From positions 65,786 to 129,785 of the forward strand of contig NZ_JBELOI010000011.1 of the NCBI RefSeq assembly GCF_040276065.1: a stretch of 64,000 nucleotides of DNA. The letters run 5' to 3'. A program made the position numbers and the translations under genes. Shown here in pieces: positions 36,960-46,700 of the stretch. Every line of letters starts with the position of its first letter. Position 1 is the first letter of the stretch. Under the pieces are notes generated by a model. That model was not told the origin of the DNA. It ran no database searches and was given only the letters and a program-made list of their open reading frames with translations. The DNA is from Castellaniella sp040276065. GTDB taxonomy: Bacteria; Pseudomonadota; Gammaproteobacteria; Burkholderiales; Burkholderiaceae_B.

Positions 36960-38678
36960 TCAGTCCGTCCGGCCCGCGCCGCGGGCGTGCTCGATCAGCA
37001 GTTGCGCCTCGGCGCGACCGCCCCATTCGTTGCGCTCGAGGCGGTAGACCGCCTCGATGTGCTCGGGCAGGGGCGCGTCGTGATTGAACCAGATGGCGTC
37101 GATGCGCTGTGCGCCGCGCTCGAGATAGAGCTTCAGGTGCCTGTCCTTGAGCAATCGCTGGTGGACGACGCGGAAGGTGTCGTGGAACACCGGCGCGGGG
37201 AAGCCCGAGCCCCAGACCTGGGCCTGCAGCATCGCCGCGACCTCGGCGTTCAGATAACCGGACTCCAGCGAGCCATCGGTGTCGATCCGCGGTTCGAATG
37301 TCTCGCGGCCGCTGAGCCGACGCACCGCCTGGTCGAAATGCTCGACGAAATCCGGATAGGCGCCCGCGCGCAGCGTCAGGCCGGCGGCCATGGCGTGCCC
37401 GCCGAACTTGAGGATGGCCTCGGGCAGGCGCTTGGAGACCAGATCCAGCACATCGCGCAGGTGGACCTCGGGAATCGAGCGTCCCGAGCCGCGCAGCTCG
37501 CCCTCGTCCGCGGGGGCGAAGGCCAGGGCGGGGCGCCCATAGGTTTCCTTCAGGCGCGACGCCACCAGGCCGATGACGCCCTGGTGCCAGTCTTGCTGGT
37601 AGACGCAAACGCTGGCGGCACGGGCCTGGGCTCCGGCGTCGATGCTCGCCAGCGCCTGTTCGCGCATGGTGGATTCCAAGTCGCGGCGCCGGCTGTTCAT
37701 GGCGTCGAGTTCGCGGGCCAGTTCCATGGCGCGCCCTTCGTCATCCTCCAGCAGGCAGCGAATTCCCAGGCTCATATCGGCGAGGCGGCCAGCGGCGTTG
37801 ATGCGAGGACCGAGGAAGAAACCCAGGTCCTGTGCACCCGCCTTGCGCGCTTCACGCCCCGAGACGGCGAACAGGGCCCGGACCCCAGCCTGCATGCGGC
37901 CCTCGCGGATGCGCTTGAGCCCCTGGGCGACCAGCAACCGGTTGTTGGCATCCAGCCGCACCACATCGGCCACCGTGCCCAGCGCCAGCAGGTCGGCGAG
38001 CTGTTCCAGGCGCGGGCCCGCATTGGCAGCCAGGACGCCGCGCTCGCGCAGCACCGCGCGCAGCGCCAGCAAGAGATAGAACATCACGCCCACGCCGGCA
38101 AGATCCTTTGAGGGAAAGCCGCAGCCGGGCTGGTTCGGGTTGACGATCGCCAGCGCGTCGGGCAGCGCCTCCCCGGGCAAGTGATGATCGGTCACGATCA
38201 CCGCCATGCCGGCGGCCCGCGCCGCGGCCACGCCTTCGAGGCTGGCAATGCCGTTGTCCACCGTCACCAGGAGGTCGGGCTTGCCGCCCGGGTGCGCACA
38301 GGCCAGTTCGACCACCGCCGGCGACAGGCCGTAGCCGGTTTCAAAGCGGTTGGGCACCAGGAAATCGACGCACGCGCCCATGGCGCGCAGCCCCCGCAGC
38401 GCCACCGCGCAGGCGGTCGCGCCGTCGCAGTCGTAGTCCGCCACGATGAGGAGGCGGTCGTTGCGGGCGATCGCGTCGGCCAGCAGCTCCGCCGCGTGCC
38501 GCGCGTGCGTCAGGCGATCCGGCGGGATCATGGCGCCCCATCCGGCGGCGGCCGTCGCCGGATCGTCCAGGCCGCGCGCCGCCCAGAGGCGCGCCATCAG
38601 GGGGTGGGTCCCTTGGCGAATGAAGGCGGCGACGCGCGCTGGATCAGCCGCCCGCGCCTGGATCAGGGGTGGGACCAC
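36960..38678 (-). CDS. recJ: Single-stranded-DNA exonuclease RecJ
   Basis: A 572-residue 5'-3' ssDNA exonuclease for recombination and mismatch repair. DHH-family motifs are present: VADYDCDGATACA, VTVDNGIAS and VTDHHLPGE, followed by the DHHA1 domain with GGHAMAAGLT. The GTG start at 38678, five bases after GGAGG, gives the usual length (E. coli 577). It overlaps the upstream gene by 16 bases, so the two are coupled. Its stop lies one base from the DMT stop on the other strand. Confidence 0.95.
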   Translation of the reverse strand: MVPPLIQARAADPARVAAFIRQGTHPLMARLWAARGLDDPATAAAGWGAMIPPDRLTHARHAAELLADAIARNDRLLIVADYDCDGATACAVALRGLRAMGACVDFLVPNRFETGYGLSPAVVELACAHPGGKPDLLVTVDNGIASLEGVAAARAAGMAVIVTDHHLPGEALPDALAIVNPNQPGCGFPSKDLAGVGVMFYLLLALRAVLRERGVLAANAGPRLEQLADLLALGTVADVVRLDANNRLLVAQGLKRIREGRMQAGVRALFAVSGREARKAGAQDLGFFLGPRINAAGRLADMSLGIRCLLEDDEGRAMELARELDAMNSRRRDLESTMREQALASIDAGAQARAASVCVYQQDWHQGVIGLVASRLKETYGRPALAFAPADEGELRGSGRSIPEVHLRDVLDLVSKRLPEAILKFGGHAMAAGLTLRAGAYPDFVEHFDQAVRRLSGRETFEPRIDTDGSLESGYLNAEVAAMLQAQVWGSGFPAPVFHDTFRVVHQRLLKDRHLKLYLERGAQRIDAIWFNHDAPLPEHIEAVYRLERNEWGGRAEAQLLIEHARGAGRTD

Positions 38679-39577
38679 CAGGACCTCCAGTCGTCTTTGC
38701 GCAGGCGAGCGAACCAGCCCGTCCGCGCGGCGAGGGTGGCCACGCGCTCCCGTCCAGTCAGCACCAGCGTGGGTTGACGTTCTTGCTGCGGGGCAAAGAC
38801 CGCGGCTTCGAGCGCACGCAGTGCCTCGAGCCAGCCGCCCCAGTCCTGAGCCAGGGCCGGCGCGTATAAATCGTCGTGGATCCGGGTGTCGTCCGGCAGG
38901 GGTCGCGCGAGCTGGCTGGCGCGTGCGCCCCCATACAGCCACAGGCTGTTGATGGGCGCCCGGCCCGCGCGTGCGCGCTCCACATTGACCGGGTGCTCGT
39001 GCCATTGCATTTGCAAGAAGTTGACCAGGCGCCGCCAGGGGCGGGCCGCGTCCTCCTGCGGCCACCAGTCGTTGACCGAGCTGGCCGCGACCAGGGCCGG
39101 GCTGGCACAGGGCAGGGTAAAGCCCTCGGGCCAGCGCACGCGCCACCGGCCCTGGTCGCCGTAGTCCATCGCGATGCCGATTTCCTCGAGCGCGTCGCGC
39201 GCCGATTCGAACAGCGCCCGCGCCTGGGCGTCGGTGATGTCGAGGGTGTCGGCCGTCAGCAGCGCCGCGCCGTCGCGCGAAGGCGCCATGTGGGTGAGTT
39301 CGGCCAGCCAGATTGGCTCGTCGTCCGTGAGGCCGGGTGCGCGCAGCGGCCCCAGTCCTGCGCTAAGATGCTGAGCGTGTGCCGCCCTGAAGCCGCGGGC
39401 TTCGAGCAGCCAGTGCTCCAGCGGGGTGCAGCGGGTATCCGCGGCGTGGCTGATCAGGGTTTCGGCGCGCGCGCGCTCGAGCCAGCGCGCCAGGGTGGGC
39501 GCGACCTCGGCCAGACGCGATGCGAGTTCAGTCGCCGCACCGGGATCGGGCAGCGCACCGGGGAGTACGATGTGCAT
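38663..39577 (-). CDS. RpfE-type / phosphoglycerate-mutase-like protein upstream of recJ
   Basis: A 304-residue soluble protein with no clear catalytic motif. It begins MHIVLPGALPDP and contains LTDDEPIWLAELTHMAPSRDG and NSLWLYGGARA, the latter pair typical of the RpfE-like family next to recJ in Beta- and Gammaproteobacteria (recJ-rpfE in Xanthomonas). The family shows weak likeness to cofactor-independent phosphoglycerate mutases, but activity is unproven. It overlaps recJ by 16 bases. Confidence 0.65.
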   Translation of the reverse strand: MHIVLPGALPDPGAATELASRLAEVAPTLARWLERARAETLISHAADTRCTPLEHWLLEARGFRAAHAQHLSAGLGPLRAPGLTDDEPIWLAELTHMAPSRDGAALLTADTLDITDAQARALFESARDALEEIGIAMDYGDQGRWRVRWPEGFTLPCASPALVAASSVNDWWPQEDAARPWRRLVNFLQMQWHEHPVNVERARAGRAPINSLWLYGGARASQLARPLPDDTRIHDDLYAPALAQDWGGWLEALRALEAAVFAPQQERQPTLVLTGRERVATLAARTGWFARLRKDDWRSWWSHP

Positions 39578-39602
39578 TCTGGAATTGTAGAGTCAATCGG
39601 GT

Positions 39603-40886
39603 ATGCCGACGAAAATGTCATATGAGTGGTGGATAGGCGCGCGTTACGCCGGGCTGTCCAGGGCCGGGCGGGGCGGGCGCCGGGGCGACCGCTTCGTGTC
39701 CTTTGTCGCCAGCAGCTCGATGGCGGGCATTGCCTTGGGCGTGGCCGCGCTGATCATCGTGCTGTCGGTCATGAACGGATTCCAGACCCAGGTCCGCGAC
39801 CGCATGCTGTCCGTCCTGCCGCATATTGAATTGTATGTCGCCGGCGCCGATCACCAGCAGGTCCTCGAGCACTGGCAAGACCTGGCCCGGCGGGCCGAGG
39901 CCAATCCCGAGGTGCGCGGCGCGGCCCCCTTCGTGGCGGCGCAGGGCATGCTCGCCCGCGGGCAAGCCCTGTCCGGCGTGCAGATCCGCGGAATCGATCC
40001 CGCCATGGAGCCGGGCGTCTCGGACCTCGCCGGACAGATGGTCATGGGGACCCTCGACAGCCTCGCGCCGGGCACGTTCAACATCATCATCGGCAACCAG
40101 CTCGCCCAGTCCCTGGGCCTGGATGTGGGTAGCACGGTGCTGGTGCTGGCGCCGCAGGGCTCGATCTCGCCGGCCGGCTTCTCGCCGCGCATGCGCCGCT
40201 TCACGGTATCGGGGATTTTTTCCACCGGCTATTACGAGTACGACGCCTCGCTCGCCTTTGTCGACGTGCAGGATGCGGCCCGGGTGTTTCGCGACAGCGG
40301 TGTGGCCGGCGTGCGCCTGCGCATCGCCGATATGCAGCGTGCCCCCGAGGTCGCACACGCGCTGCTCGGCAGTTTGCCGCCAGGCGCCCGAGCCCAGGAC
40401 TGGACCCAGAACAACCGCACCTGGTTTGCGGCCGTCAAGACCGAAAAGCGGATGATGTTCCTGATCCTCGCTCTGATCGTGGCGGTGGCGGCCTTCAATC
40501 TGCTGTCCTCGCTGGTCATGGCCGTCAAGGACAAACGCTCGGACATTGCCATCCTGCGCACGCTGGGGGCCACGCCGCGCGAGATCGCCCGGATTTTTCT
40601 GGTGCAGGGCGCGCTGATCGGCGTGGCGGGCACCGTGGCCGGCGTGCTGCTGGGCACTTTGACGGCCTACAACATCGACGTCATCGTGCCTTTCATCGAA
40701 CGGTTGTTTGGCGTGCAGTTCCTGCCGCAACAAATCTATTTCATCAGCGAACTGCCCTCCAACCCGCAGACGAGCGACATCATCGCCGTCGGCGCGACCT
40801 CCCTGGTGCTGTCCTTATTGGCCACCTTGTACCCGAGCTGGCGCGCATCGCGCCTGCAACCCGCCCAGGTGCTGCGCCATGACTGA
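39603..40886 (+). CDS. lolC: Lipoprotein-releasing system permease
   Basis: A 427-residue inner-membrane protein of the LolC/LolE family, which extracts outer-membrane lipoproteins from the inner membrane for transfer to LolA. One N-terminal helix (about residues 35-57), a large periplasmic domain and three C-terminal helices of the FtsX type (KRMMFLILALIVAVAAFNLLSSL, DIAILRTLGATPREIARIF) are seen. A start at 39615 (MSYEWWIGARY) fits homologs as well. Only one permease gene is present with lolD, as in many Betaproteobacteria. The stop overlaps lolD. Confidence 0.94.
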   Translation: MPTKMSYEWWIGARYAGLSRAGRGGRRGDRFVSFVASSSMAGIALGVAALIIVLSVMNGFQTQVRDRMLSVLPHIELYVAGADHQQVLEHWQDLARRAEANPEVRGAAPFVAAQGMLARGQALSGVQIRGIDPAMEPGVSDLAGQMVMGTLDSLAPGTFNIIIGNQLAQSLGLDVGSTVLVLAPQGSISPAGFSPRMRRFTVSGIFSTGYYEYDASLAFVDVQDAARVFRDSGVAGVRLRIADMQRAPEVAHALLGSLPPGARAQDWTQNNRTWFAAVKTEKRMMFLILALIVAVAAFNLLSSLVMAVKDKRSDIAILRTLGATPREIARIFLVQGALIGVAGTVAGVLLGTLTAYNIDVIVPFIERLFGVQFLPQQIYFISELPSNPQTSDIIAVGATSLVLSLLATLYPSWRASRLQPAQVLRHD

Positions 40887-41598
40887 TGCGATGTCCGATC
40901 CGGTACGCGCGGATGCCTCGAGTGCCCCGGTGCTGGTGGCCAGGGACCTGGTCCGGACCTATGACGAGGGGGCCGGGCGGGTCGAGGTGCTGCGCGGTGT
41001 GAGCCTGCATGTGGATCGCCACGAGATGGTGGCCATTGTCGGCGCCTCGGGCTCGGGCAAGAGCACGCTGTTGCACGTGCTGGGCCTGCTGGATCTGCCC
41101 GATGCCGGGCAGGTTGTGATCGAGGGGCACGACACCGCCGGCCTGTCCGAGCGCGCGCGCAGCCGCATGCGCAACCGCTATCTGGGATTCGTCTATCAGT
41201 TCCATCACCTGCTGCCGGAGTTCTCCGCGCTGGACAATGTCGCCATGCCCCTGATCGTACGGCGCGAACCCCGCGCCCGTGCGCGGGAGCAGGCGCGCGC
41301 GATGCTCGAGCAGGTCGGCCTTGCCGCGCGGATCGCCCATTTCCCCGGCCAACTGTCGGGCGGCGAGCGCCAGCGCGTTGCCCTGGCGCGCGCCCTGGTC
41401 GCCCGTCCGGCCTGCGTGCTTGCCGATGAGCCCACCGGCAATCTGGACCGCGACACCGCCGGTTCGATGTTCACGCTGCTGCGGGACATCAATCGCACCT
41501 TGGGCACCGCTTTCATCATCGTCACCCACGATCCGGCCTTGGCCGCCTTGGCGCACCGCCGCTTGTCGATGGACAAAGGACGACTGGCCGACGTCTAG
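40879..41598 (+). CDS. lolD: Lipoprotein-releasing system ATP-binding protein
   Basis: A 239-residue ATPase of the Lol transporter. Walker A GASGSGKST, Q-loop FVYQFHHLLPEFSALDNV (a typical LolD sequence), signature LSGGERQR, Walker B CVLADEP and switch IIVTHDPA are present. The start ATG at 40879 overlaps the lolC stop by eight bases. Confidence 0.95.
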   Translation: MTDAMSDPVRADASSAPVLVARDLVRTYDEGAGRVEVLRGVSLHVDRHEMVAIVGASGSGKSTLLHVLGLLDLPDAGQVVIEGHDTAGLSERARSRMRNRYLGFVYQFHHLLPEFSALDNVAMPLIVRREPRARAREQARAMLEQVGLAARIAHFPGQLSGGERQRVALARALVARPACVLADEPTGNLDRDTAGSMFTLLRDINRTLGTAFIIVTHDPALAALAHRRLSMDKGRLADV

Positions 41599-41674
41599 TA
41601 TCCTGTTCGCCGGCGGGTCCGATGCCGGGCGGCGCACCGGGATCGCCGTCGGCGAGGGCCTTGCGGGGGAAACC

Positions 41675-42493
41675 ATGCTGATCGATACGCATTGTCATCT
41701 GGATGCCCGGGAGTTCGACGCCGACCGCGAACGGGTGATCGCCCGTGCGCAGGCGGCGGGTGTGGGCGGGATCGTCATTCCGGCGGTTGCGCGCGGGAAT
41801 TTCCAGGCGGTGCGCGAGTTGGCCCATCGCGTGCCGGGCGGGGCCTATGCCCTGGGCATACACCCGATGGCGGTGCCGCGAGCACAGGACGAGGACCTCG
41901 AGGCCCTGGCGCTCGAGGTCGAGCGGGCGCTGGACGATCCACGTTTTGTGGCGATCGGCGAGATCGGCCTGGATTTTTTCGTGCCCGCGCTGTGCGAGCC
42001 CGCCGCGCGCGCCCGCCAGGCGCATTTCTATCAGGCGCAACTGGATCTCGCGCAGCGCCATGGCCTGCCCGTGCTGCTGCATGTGCGCCGCTCGCAGGAT
42101 GAGGTGCTCAAGCACGTGCGCCGCCGCCCACCGATCGGCGGCATCGCGCATGCCTTCAACGGCAGTTTCCAGCAGGCCGGTCAATTCACCGATCTCGGGT
42201 TCGTGCTGGGGTTCGGCGGGGCCATGACCTTTGCCCGCGCCTTGCAGATTCGCCGCCTGGCCGCGCAGTTGCCGGCCGAGGCGCTGGTCCTGGAGACCGA
42301 TGCGCCCGACATCCCACCCGCATGGCTGGGGCGCGCGCCCGACGATCCGCCATCGGCGCGGCGCAACGAGCCGGCCGAGGTCGCCGGTATTGCCCGCGTC
42401 CTGGCCGGGCTGCGGGGCGAGGCGGTCGAAGACACGGTGGCCGCCTGCCACCGGAACGCCTGTCGGGTGCTGCCGCGGTTGACGGCCGTCTGA
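41675..42493 (+). CDS. TatD-family metal-dependent hydrolase / DNase
   Basis: A 272-residue TIM-barrel hydrolase. The metal motifs DTHCHLD at the start, Glu in AIGEIGLDF, HVRRS, and the final ETDAPDIPP are in the usual order. TatD proteins are Mg-dependent nucleases or esterases of uncertain role; YcfH/YjjV-type members are also possible. It follows lolD after 76 bases. The start at ATG 41675 places the metal motif at residues 4-8, as in relatives. Confidence 0.92.
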   Translation: MLIDTHCHLDAREFDADRERVIARAQAAGVGGIVIPAVARGNFQAVRELAHRVPGGAYALGIHPMAVPRAQDEDLEALALEVERALDDPRFVAIGEIGLDFFVPALCEPAARARQAHFYQAQLDLAQRHGLPVLLHVRRSQDEVLKHVRRRPPIGGIAHAFNGSFQQAGQFTDLGFVLGFGGAMTFARALQIRRLAAQLPAEALVLETDAPDIPPAWLGRAPDDPPSARRNEPAEVAGIARVLAGLRGEAVEDTVAACHRNACRVLPRLTAV

Positions 42494-42616
42494 TCCAGCG
42501 CTATGCCTTGTTCCCGCATCTGAACGTCTTCGAGAACGTGGCCTACCCCTTGCGCATGCGCCGGGTGCCGGGCCGTGAGATCGAGCAGCGCGTCGGCGAG
42601 GTGCTTGCCATGGTGC
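42490..42616 (+). pseudogene. Fragment of an ABC transporter ATPase gene (PotA/FbpC-like)
   Basis: About 42 codons immediately after tatD encode LIQRYALFPHLNVFENVAYP and LRMRRVPGREIEQRVGEVLA. This is the Q-loop region of a spermidine/iron-type importer ATPase (compare FQSYALFPHLNVFENVAYGL). Walker A, signature and Walker B are all missing, so it is a remnant truncated at both ends. It overlaps the tatD stop by four bases, which may mean an old recombination joined it to tatD. The bases after it up to comEC are non-coding. Confidence 0.75.
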
Positions 42617-42700
42617 AGAGGGGGGAGCTCGGGTTCCCGAAGTGTTCGGAGCGTCCCAACCAGCAGCCGGGCGCGCGCCTGGGACGCTACGCTGAGTCTC

Positions 42701-42728
42701 TTTGCGTTCCCGCGTTTGCGTTCCCGCG
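42701..42728 (+). repeat. 14-bp perfect tandem duplication upstream of comEC
   Basis: TTTGCGTTCCCGCG occurs twice in direct succession, 35 bases before the comEC start. It may be recent slippage in the non-coding remnant left between tatD and comEC. Confidence 0.85.
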
Positions 42729-42763
42729 GGGCGCCGGGGCGCACGGGCGCGCGGGGAGGGCAC

Positions 42764-45328
42764 ATGATTGGCCGGTTGACCGCGCTCGGTTTCGTTGCGG
42801 GGGTAGCGGCTGTGCACGGACTGGACGAGCTGCCCAGCGCAGGCTGGACGGCGCTTGCGGCTTTGTCGGGGGCCGCCGCGTGGCTGGCTGCAAGTGGGGT
42901 GCGTGGACGTCTGGGCGGCGCGGCGGGCGGGCTTGCGCGGTACGCAGCGGGTGGCGCCCTGATCTGGTTGGCGGCTTGTGGCGGTTTCGCCTGGACGGTC
43001 GCGCAGGCGCAAGCCCGCTTGGGCGATGTGCTGGTCGACGGGAACGTCAATCGGGTGACCCGGGTCGACCTGCGCGTCGTCGGACTGCCACGCCTGGACC
43101 CGGACCGGCGACAGTTCGAGGCCGAGGTCCTGGCGGCGCGCCCCGAGGGGGTCCCGAGGCGCATCCTCGTCACCTGGGGGGCTCCGGGATGGCGCGGGCC
43201 GTACGCGTCGCCCGCCGAGCCGGTGCAGCCTTTTCCGCTGGTGGCGCCAGGGCAGATCTGGCGCATGGCGCTCGTGACGCGCCCGGTGCGTGCCGCTGTC
43301 AATCCGCACGCCTTCGATTACGAGCGCCACACCTTTGCGCAGGGAATCCGCGCCACCGGCACCGTGCGCGGCACCCCCCGGCTGTTGGGCGATGATCCCT
43401 GGGCGAGCCTCGAGGTCCTTGCCCAGCGCGCGCGGCATGCGGTGCGTGAGGCACTGCGTCCGCGCCTGGCGGGCATGCGCTACGGGCCGGTGCTGCTCGC
43501 CCTGGCGATCGGGGACCAGGACGGCGTGGCCGACGAGGACTGGCGCGTCTTCAATCGCAGCGGCATCACGCATCTCGTTTCCATCAGCGGTTCGCATATT
43601 ACGATGATCGCGGCCTTCGGGGGCCTGGCGGCGTACGCCGCGTGGCGGCGCATCCGGTGGCGCGGCAAGGCGTTGGCCGAGTATGTGCCGGCGCAGATCG
43701 CAGCGGCCTGGGCGGCGCTGGCGGTGGCGTGGCTGTATTGCCTGCTGGCCGGTTGGGGGGTGCCGGCCCGGCGCACGTTCATGATGCTGGCGGTGGCCGC
43801 CGCCAGTCGTGTCCTGCGCATCCGCCTGGGCGGATCCCGCATTCTGGCATTGGCGGCGGTGGCGGTGCTGGTCCTCGATCCCTGGGCGGTGCTCGCGAGC
43901 GGGTTTTGGCTGTCCTTCGGCGCAGTCGCCGTACTGCTCGCGGTGGGCGCCCGCGTCGATGCCGACGCGCCGCGCCCGCGCGGCCTCGATCCGCGCCCCG
44001 GCACCGCCGCGCCGCGGGGAGCCGTCGGTGAATCAAGGCCCGGCCCGGCCGCTCGCGCCGGCCGGATGCTGTCCCTGGCGGTGCGCGCCCAGATGGCGGT
44101 GACCCTGGCCCTGATGCCACCGCTGGCCTGGCTGTTTCATGAGGTTTCGGTGGTATCGCCCTTGGCCAATGCCTATGCGATCCCTCTGGTCGGCTGGGTC
44201 ATCACGCCGCTGTCCCTGCTGGCGGCGGCCTGCGCCGTGGCGCCGGGCGGGGCCGGACTGTCGCAGGTCTTTGCCAGTCTCGGGCATGGGGTGCTGGAGG
44301 CCATGATGCGGCCCACCGAGTGGCTGGGATCACTGTCCGCGGCGCATTGGCCGGTGGCGGCCGCACCCGTGTTCCCGAGCCTGGTGGCATGCGCCGGTGC
44401 GGCTTTGGCCTTGTGGCCGCGAGGCGGCCGTCATCGCCGGCTGGGATGGCTGGCGCTGCTGCCCTTGCTGTTCTGGGTGCCGTCGCGGCCCGCGGAGGGC
44501 GAATGGGAACTGTATGCCCTGGATGTCGGGCAGGGCAGCGCGCTGGTGCTGCATACGGCGCGTCGCACGCTGGTGTTCGATGCGGGGCCGCGGCGCAGCG
44601 CCCGCGCGGACGAGGGCGCGCGCACGCTGCTGCCTTTTCTGCGGGCCCAGGGGGTGCGCAGGCTCGACGTGCTGGTCGTCTCGCACGGCGACGTGGACCA
44701 TGCGGGCGGGGTGCGCAGCCTGCTGGAGGGGCTGCCGGTGGCGCAGTCCTACAGCTCGTTTCCCCTCGAGCCGTGGCTGGCGCGCGAGGCGCGCAAGCTC
44801 GGCGCGCAGCGGCCGCCCATGCCCCTGGCCAGCGTGCCCTGCCGGTACGGCGCGAGTTGGCGGGTGGACGGGGTGTCCTTCGAGTTTCTCTGGCCCTTGG
44901 ACCAGGCGCGGCGCGGGCGGCGCGACCCTGGCGCCAATGCATCCAGTTGCGTGCTGCGGGTGCGCGGCGCCCATCACACGCTGCTGCTGACGGGGGATGT
45001 CGAGGCCCGTTCCGAGGCGGCCATGCTGGCGCGCGGCCTGGGGCCGGCGGACGTGGTGGTGGCCGCGCACCACGGCTCGGCCACCTCGTCCTCGCAGGCC
45101 TGGGTCGATCGTCTGGGCGCCGCCCACGTCATCGTGCAGGCTGGCGCCTGGAATCGCCACGGCCATCCTGCGCCTCCGGTGGTGGCGCGCTGGATGCGGG
45201 CGGGCGCGCGCCTCTGGCGCACCGACCGCGATGGCGCGGTCCTTGCCCGATCGCGTGCCGGGGGACTATCGTTGTATAGCGTATTGGAGTCGTCGCGGCG
45301 GTACTGGCACGGAGGGCGGCTGCAATAG
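42764..45328 (+). CDS. comEC: DNA internalization protein ComEC/Rec2
   Basis: An 854-residue inner-membrane channel for DNA uptake. It has N-terminal helices, the DUF4131-like region, and the competence domain with the hallmark THLVSISGSHITMIAAFGG (about residue 273). More helices and a C-terminal metallo-beta-lactamase-like domain follow (LDVGQGSALVLH, FDAGPR, SHGDVDHAGG, AAHHGSATSSS). The ATG at 42764 is preceded by GGGGAGGG; the frame is open 190 bases further upstream, but that part is the ABC-ATPase remnant in another frame. No other uptake genes lie nearby. Confidence 0.93.
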   Translation: MIGRLTALGFVAGVAAVHGLDELPSAGWTALAALSGAAAWLAASGVRGRLGGAAGGLARYAAGGALIWLAACGGFAWTVAQAQARLGDVLVDGNVNRVTRVDLRVVGLPRLDPDRRQFEAEVLAARPEGVPRRILVTWGAPGWRGPYASPAEPVQPFPLVAPGQIWRMALVTRPVRAAVNPHAFDYERHTFAQGIRATGTVRGTPRLLGDDPWASLEVLAQRARHAVREALRPRLAGMRYGPVLLALAIGDQDGVADEDWRVFNRSGITHLVSISGSHITMIAAFGGLAAYAAWRRIRWRGKALAEYVPAQIAAAWAALAVAWLYCLLAGWGVPARRTFMMLAVAAASRVLRIRLGGSRILALAAVAVLVLDPWAVLASGFWLSFGAVAVLLAVGARVDADAPRPRGLDPRPGTAAPRGAVGESRPGPAARAGRMLSLAVRAQMAVTLALMPPLAWLFHEVSVVSPLANAYAIPLVGWVITPLSLLAAACAVAPGGAGLSQVFASLGHGVLEAMMRPTEWLGSLSAAHWPVAAAPVFPSLVACAGAALALWPRGGRHRRLGWLALLPLLFWVPSRPAEGEWELYALDVGQGSALVLHTARRTLVFDAGPRRSARADEGARTLLPFLRAQGVRRLDVLVVSHGDVDHAGGVRSLLEGLPVAQSYSSFPLEPWLAREARKLGAQRPPMPLASVPCRYGASWRVDGVSFEFLWPLDQARRGRRDPGANASSCVLRVRGAHHTLLLTGDVEARSEAAMLARGLGPADVVVAAHHGSATSSSQAWVDRLGAAHVIVQAGAWNRHGHPAPPVVARWMRAGARLWRTDRDGAVLARSRAGGLSLYSVLESSRRYWHGGRLQ

Positions 45329-45469
45329 TGTGCGGCTTGACGATCCGCACACTAGTGATTTCGCCATCTTGCGCGTCGACGCGAGATCGGCGATGATGCG
45401 GCTGCCGTCCACAAGACGACCCTGGATTCCCGTTGGGAACTGTGAAAAATCCAAAAGATTTTTACGACC

Positions 45470-46699
45470 ATGAAACAGAAACCGCTAGCATTCCATGTGC
45501 CCGAGCCCTCGGGCCGTCCCGGTCACGCGACCGACTTCTCGTACCTGCGCCTGCAGCCGGCCGGCACCGCGCACAAGCCCCCCATCGACGTTTCCCCCTA
45601 CGACACCCGTGATCTGGCGGTCGGTCTGATCCGCGTGCTTGACGAGCACGACGAGGCTGTCGGGCCCTGGGCCGCCGACATTCCAGACGATGTCTTGCGC
45701 AAGGGCCTGCTGTCCATGATCAAGACGCGCATCTTCGATGCCCGCATGCTGATCGCCCAGCGCCAGAAAAAGACGTCCTTCTATATGCAAAGCCTGGGCG
45801 AGGAGGCCATCTGCATCGGCCAAGTGTTGGCCATGCGCGACGGCGACATGCATTTCCCGTCCTATCGCCAGCAGGGTCTGCTGATCGCGCGCGATTATTC
45901 GCTCGTCGAGATGATGTGCCAGATCTTCTCCAACGACAAAGACCCCCTCAAGGGGCGCCAGTTGCCGGTGCTGTATTCCGTGCCGGACATGGGGTTCTTC
46001 ACCTTGTCGGGCAACCTGGGCACGCAGTTCCCTCAGGCGGTGGGCTGGGCCATGGCCTCGGCCATCAAGGGCGATACCCGGATCTCGTCGGCCTGGATCG
46101 GCGACGGCGCCACGGCCGAATCCGACTACCAGACCGCGCTGACCTTCGCGCACGTGTACCGGGCTCCGGTGATCTTGAACGTCATCAACAACCAGTGGGC
46201 GATCTCGACCTTCCAGGGCGTCGCTGGCGGCGAGGGCATCACCCTGGCGGCCCGCGGGATCGGCACGGGCCTGGCGTCGCTGCGGGTGGACGGCAACGAC
46301 TTTCTGGCCGTGTACGCGGTCTCGAAGTGGGCGGCCGACCGCGCGCGCAACAACCACGGCGCCACGCTGATCGAGTGGGTCAGCTACCGCGCCGGCCCGC
46401 ACTCGACCTCGGACGATCCTTCGAAATACCGGCCCGCCGACGATTGGGCGCGTTTTCCCCTGGGGGATCCCATCATCCGCCTCAAGCAGCATCTGATCCG
46501 GCGCGGCCTCTGGTCGGAACAAGAACACCAGGCCGCCCAGAAGGCCTTCGAGGCCGAGGTGATCGCCGCCCAGAAGGAGGCCGAATCCCACGGAACGCTC
46601 GCCAGCGGCCGGACGTCCAGTGTGGCGACCATGTTCGAGGAGGTCTACAAGGACATGCCGGCGCACCTGCGCCGCCAGCGCCAGGAACTGGGGGTCTGA
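45470..46699 (+). CDS. bkdA1: Branched-chain 2-oxoacid dehydrogenase E1 alpha subunit
   Basis: A 409-residue subunit of the decarboxylase that acts on the keto acids of valine, leucine and isoleucine. The thiamine diphosphate motif begins in WIGDGATAESDY and closes at NVINNQWAIST. MQSLGEEAICIGQVLAMRDGD and the phosphorylation-loop region SYRAGPHSTSDDPSKYR fit Pseudomonas-type BkdA1. It is first of bkdA1-bkdA2-bkdB-lpdV, with gaps of 1 base or overlaps. No bkdR regulator is visible next to it; 141 bases separate it from comEC. Confidence 0.94.
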   Translation: MKQKPLAFHVPEPSGRPGHATDFSYLRLQPAGTAHKPPIDVSPYDTRDLAVGLIRVLDEHDEAVGPWAADIPDDVLRKGLLSMIKTRIFDARMLIAQRQKKTSFYMQSLGEEAICIGQVLAMRDGDMHFPSYRQQGLLIARDYSLVEMMCQIFSNDKDPLKGRQLPVLYSVPDMGFFTLSGNLGTQFPQAVGWAMASAIKGDTRISSAWIGDGATAESDYQTALTFAHVYRAPVILNVINNQWAISTFQGVAGGEGITLAARGIGTGLASLRVDGNDFLAVYAVSKWAADRARNNHGATLIEWVSYRAGPHSTSDDPSKYRPADDWARFPLGDPIIRLKQHLIRRGLWSEQEHQAAQKAFEAEVIAAQKEAESHGTLASGRTSSVATMFEEVYKDMPAHLRRQRQELGV

Positions 46700-46700
46700 C

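Noticed and set aside
41522..43597. 691-codon minus-strand frame opposite tatD and comEC
   Set aside because: Low-complexity Arg/Gly/Pro translation with no motif; tatD and comEC on the plus strand have full sets of catalytic motifs.
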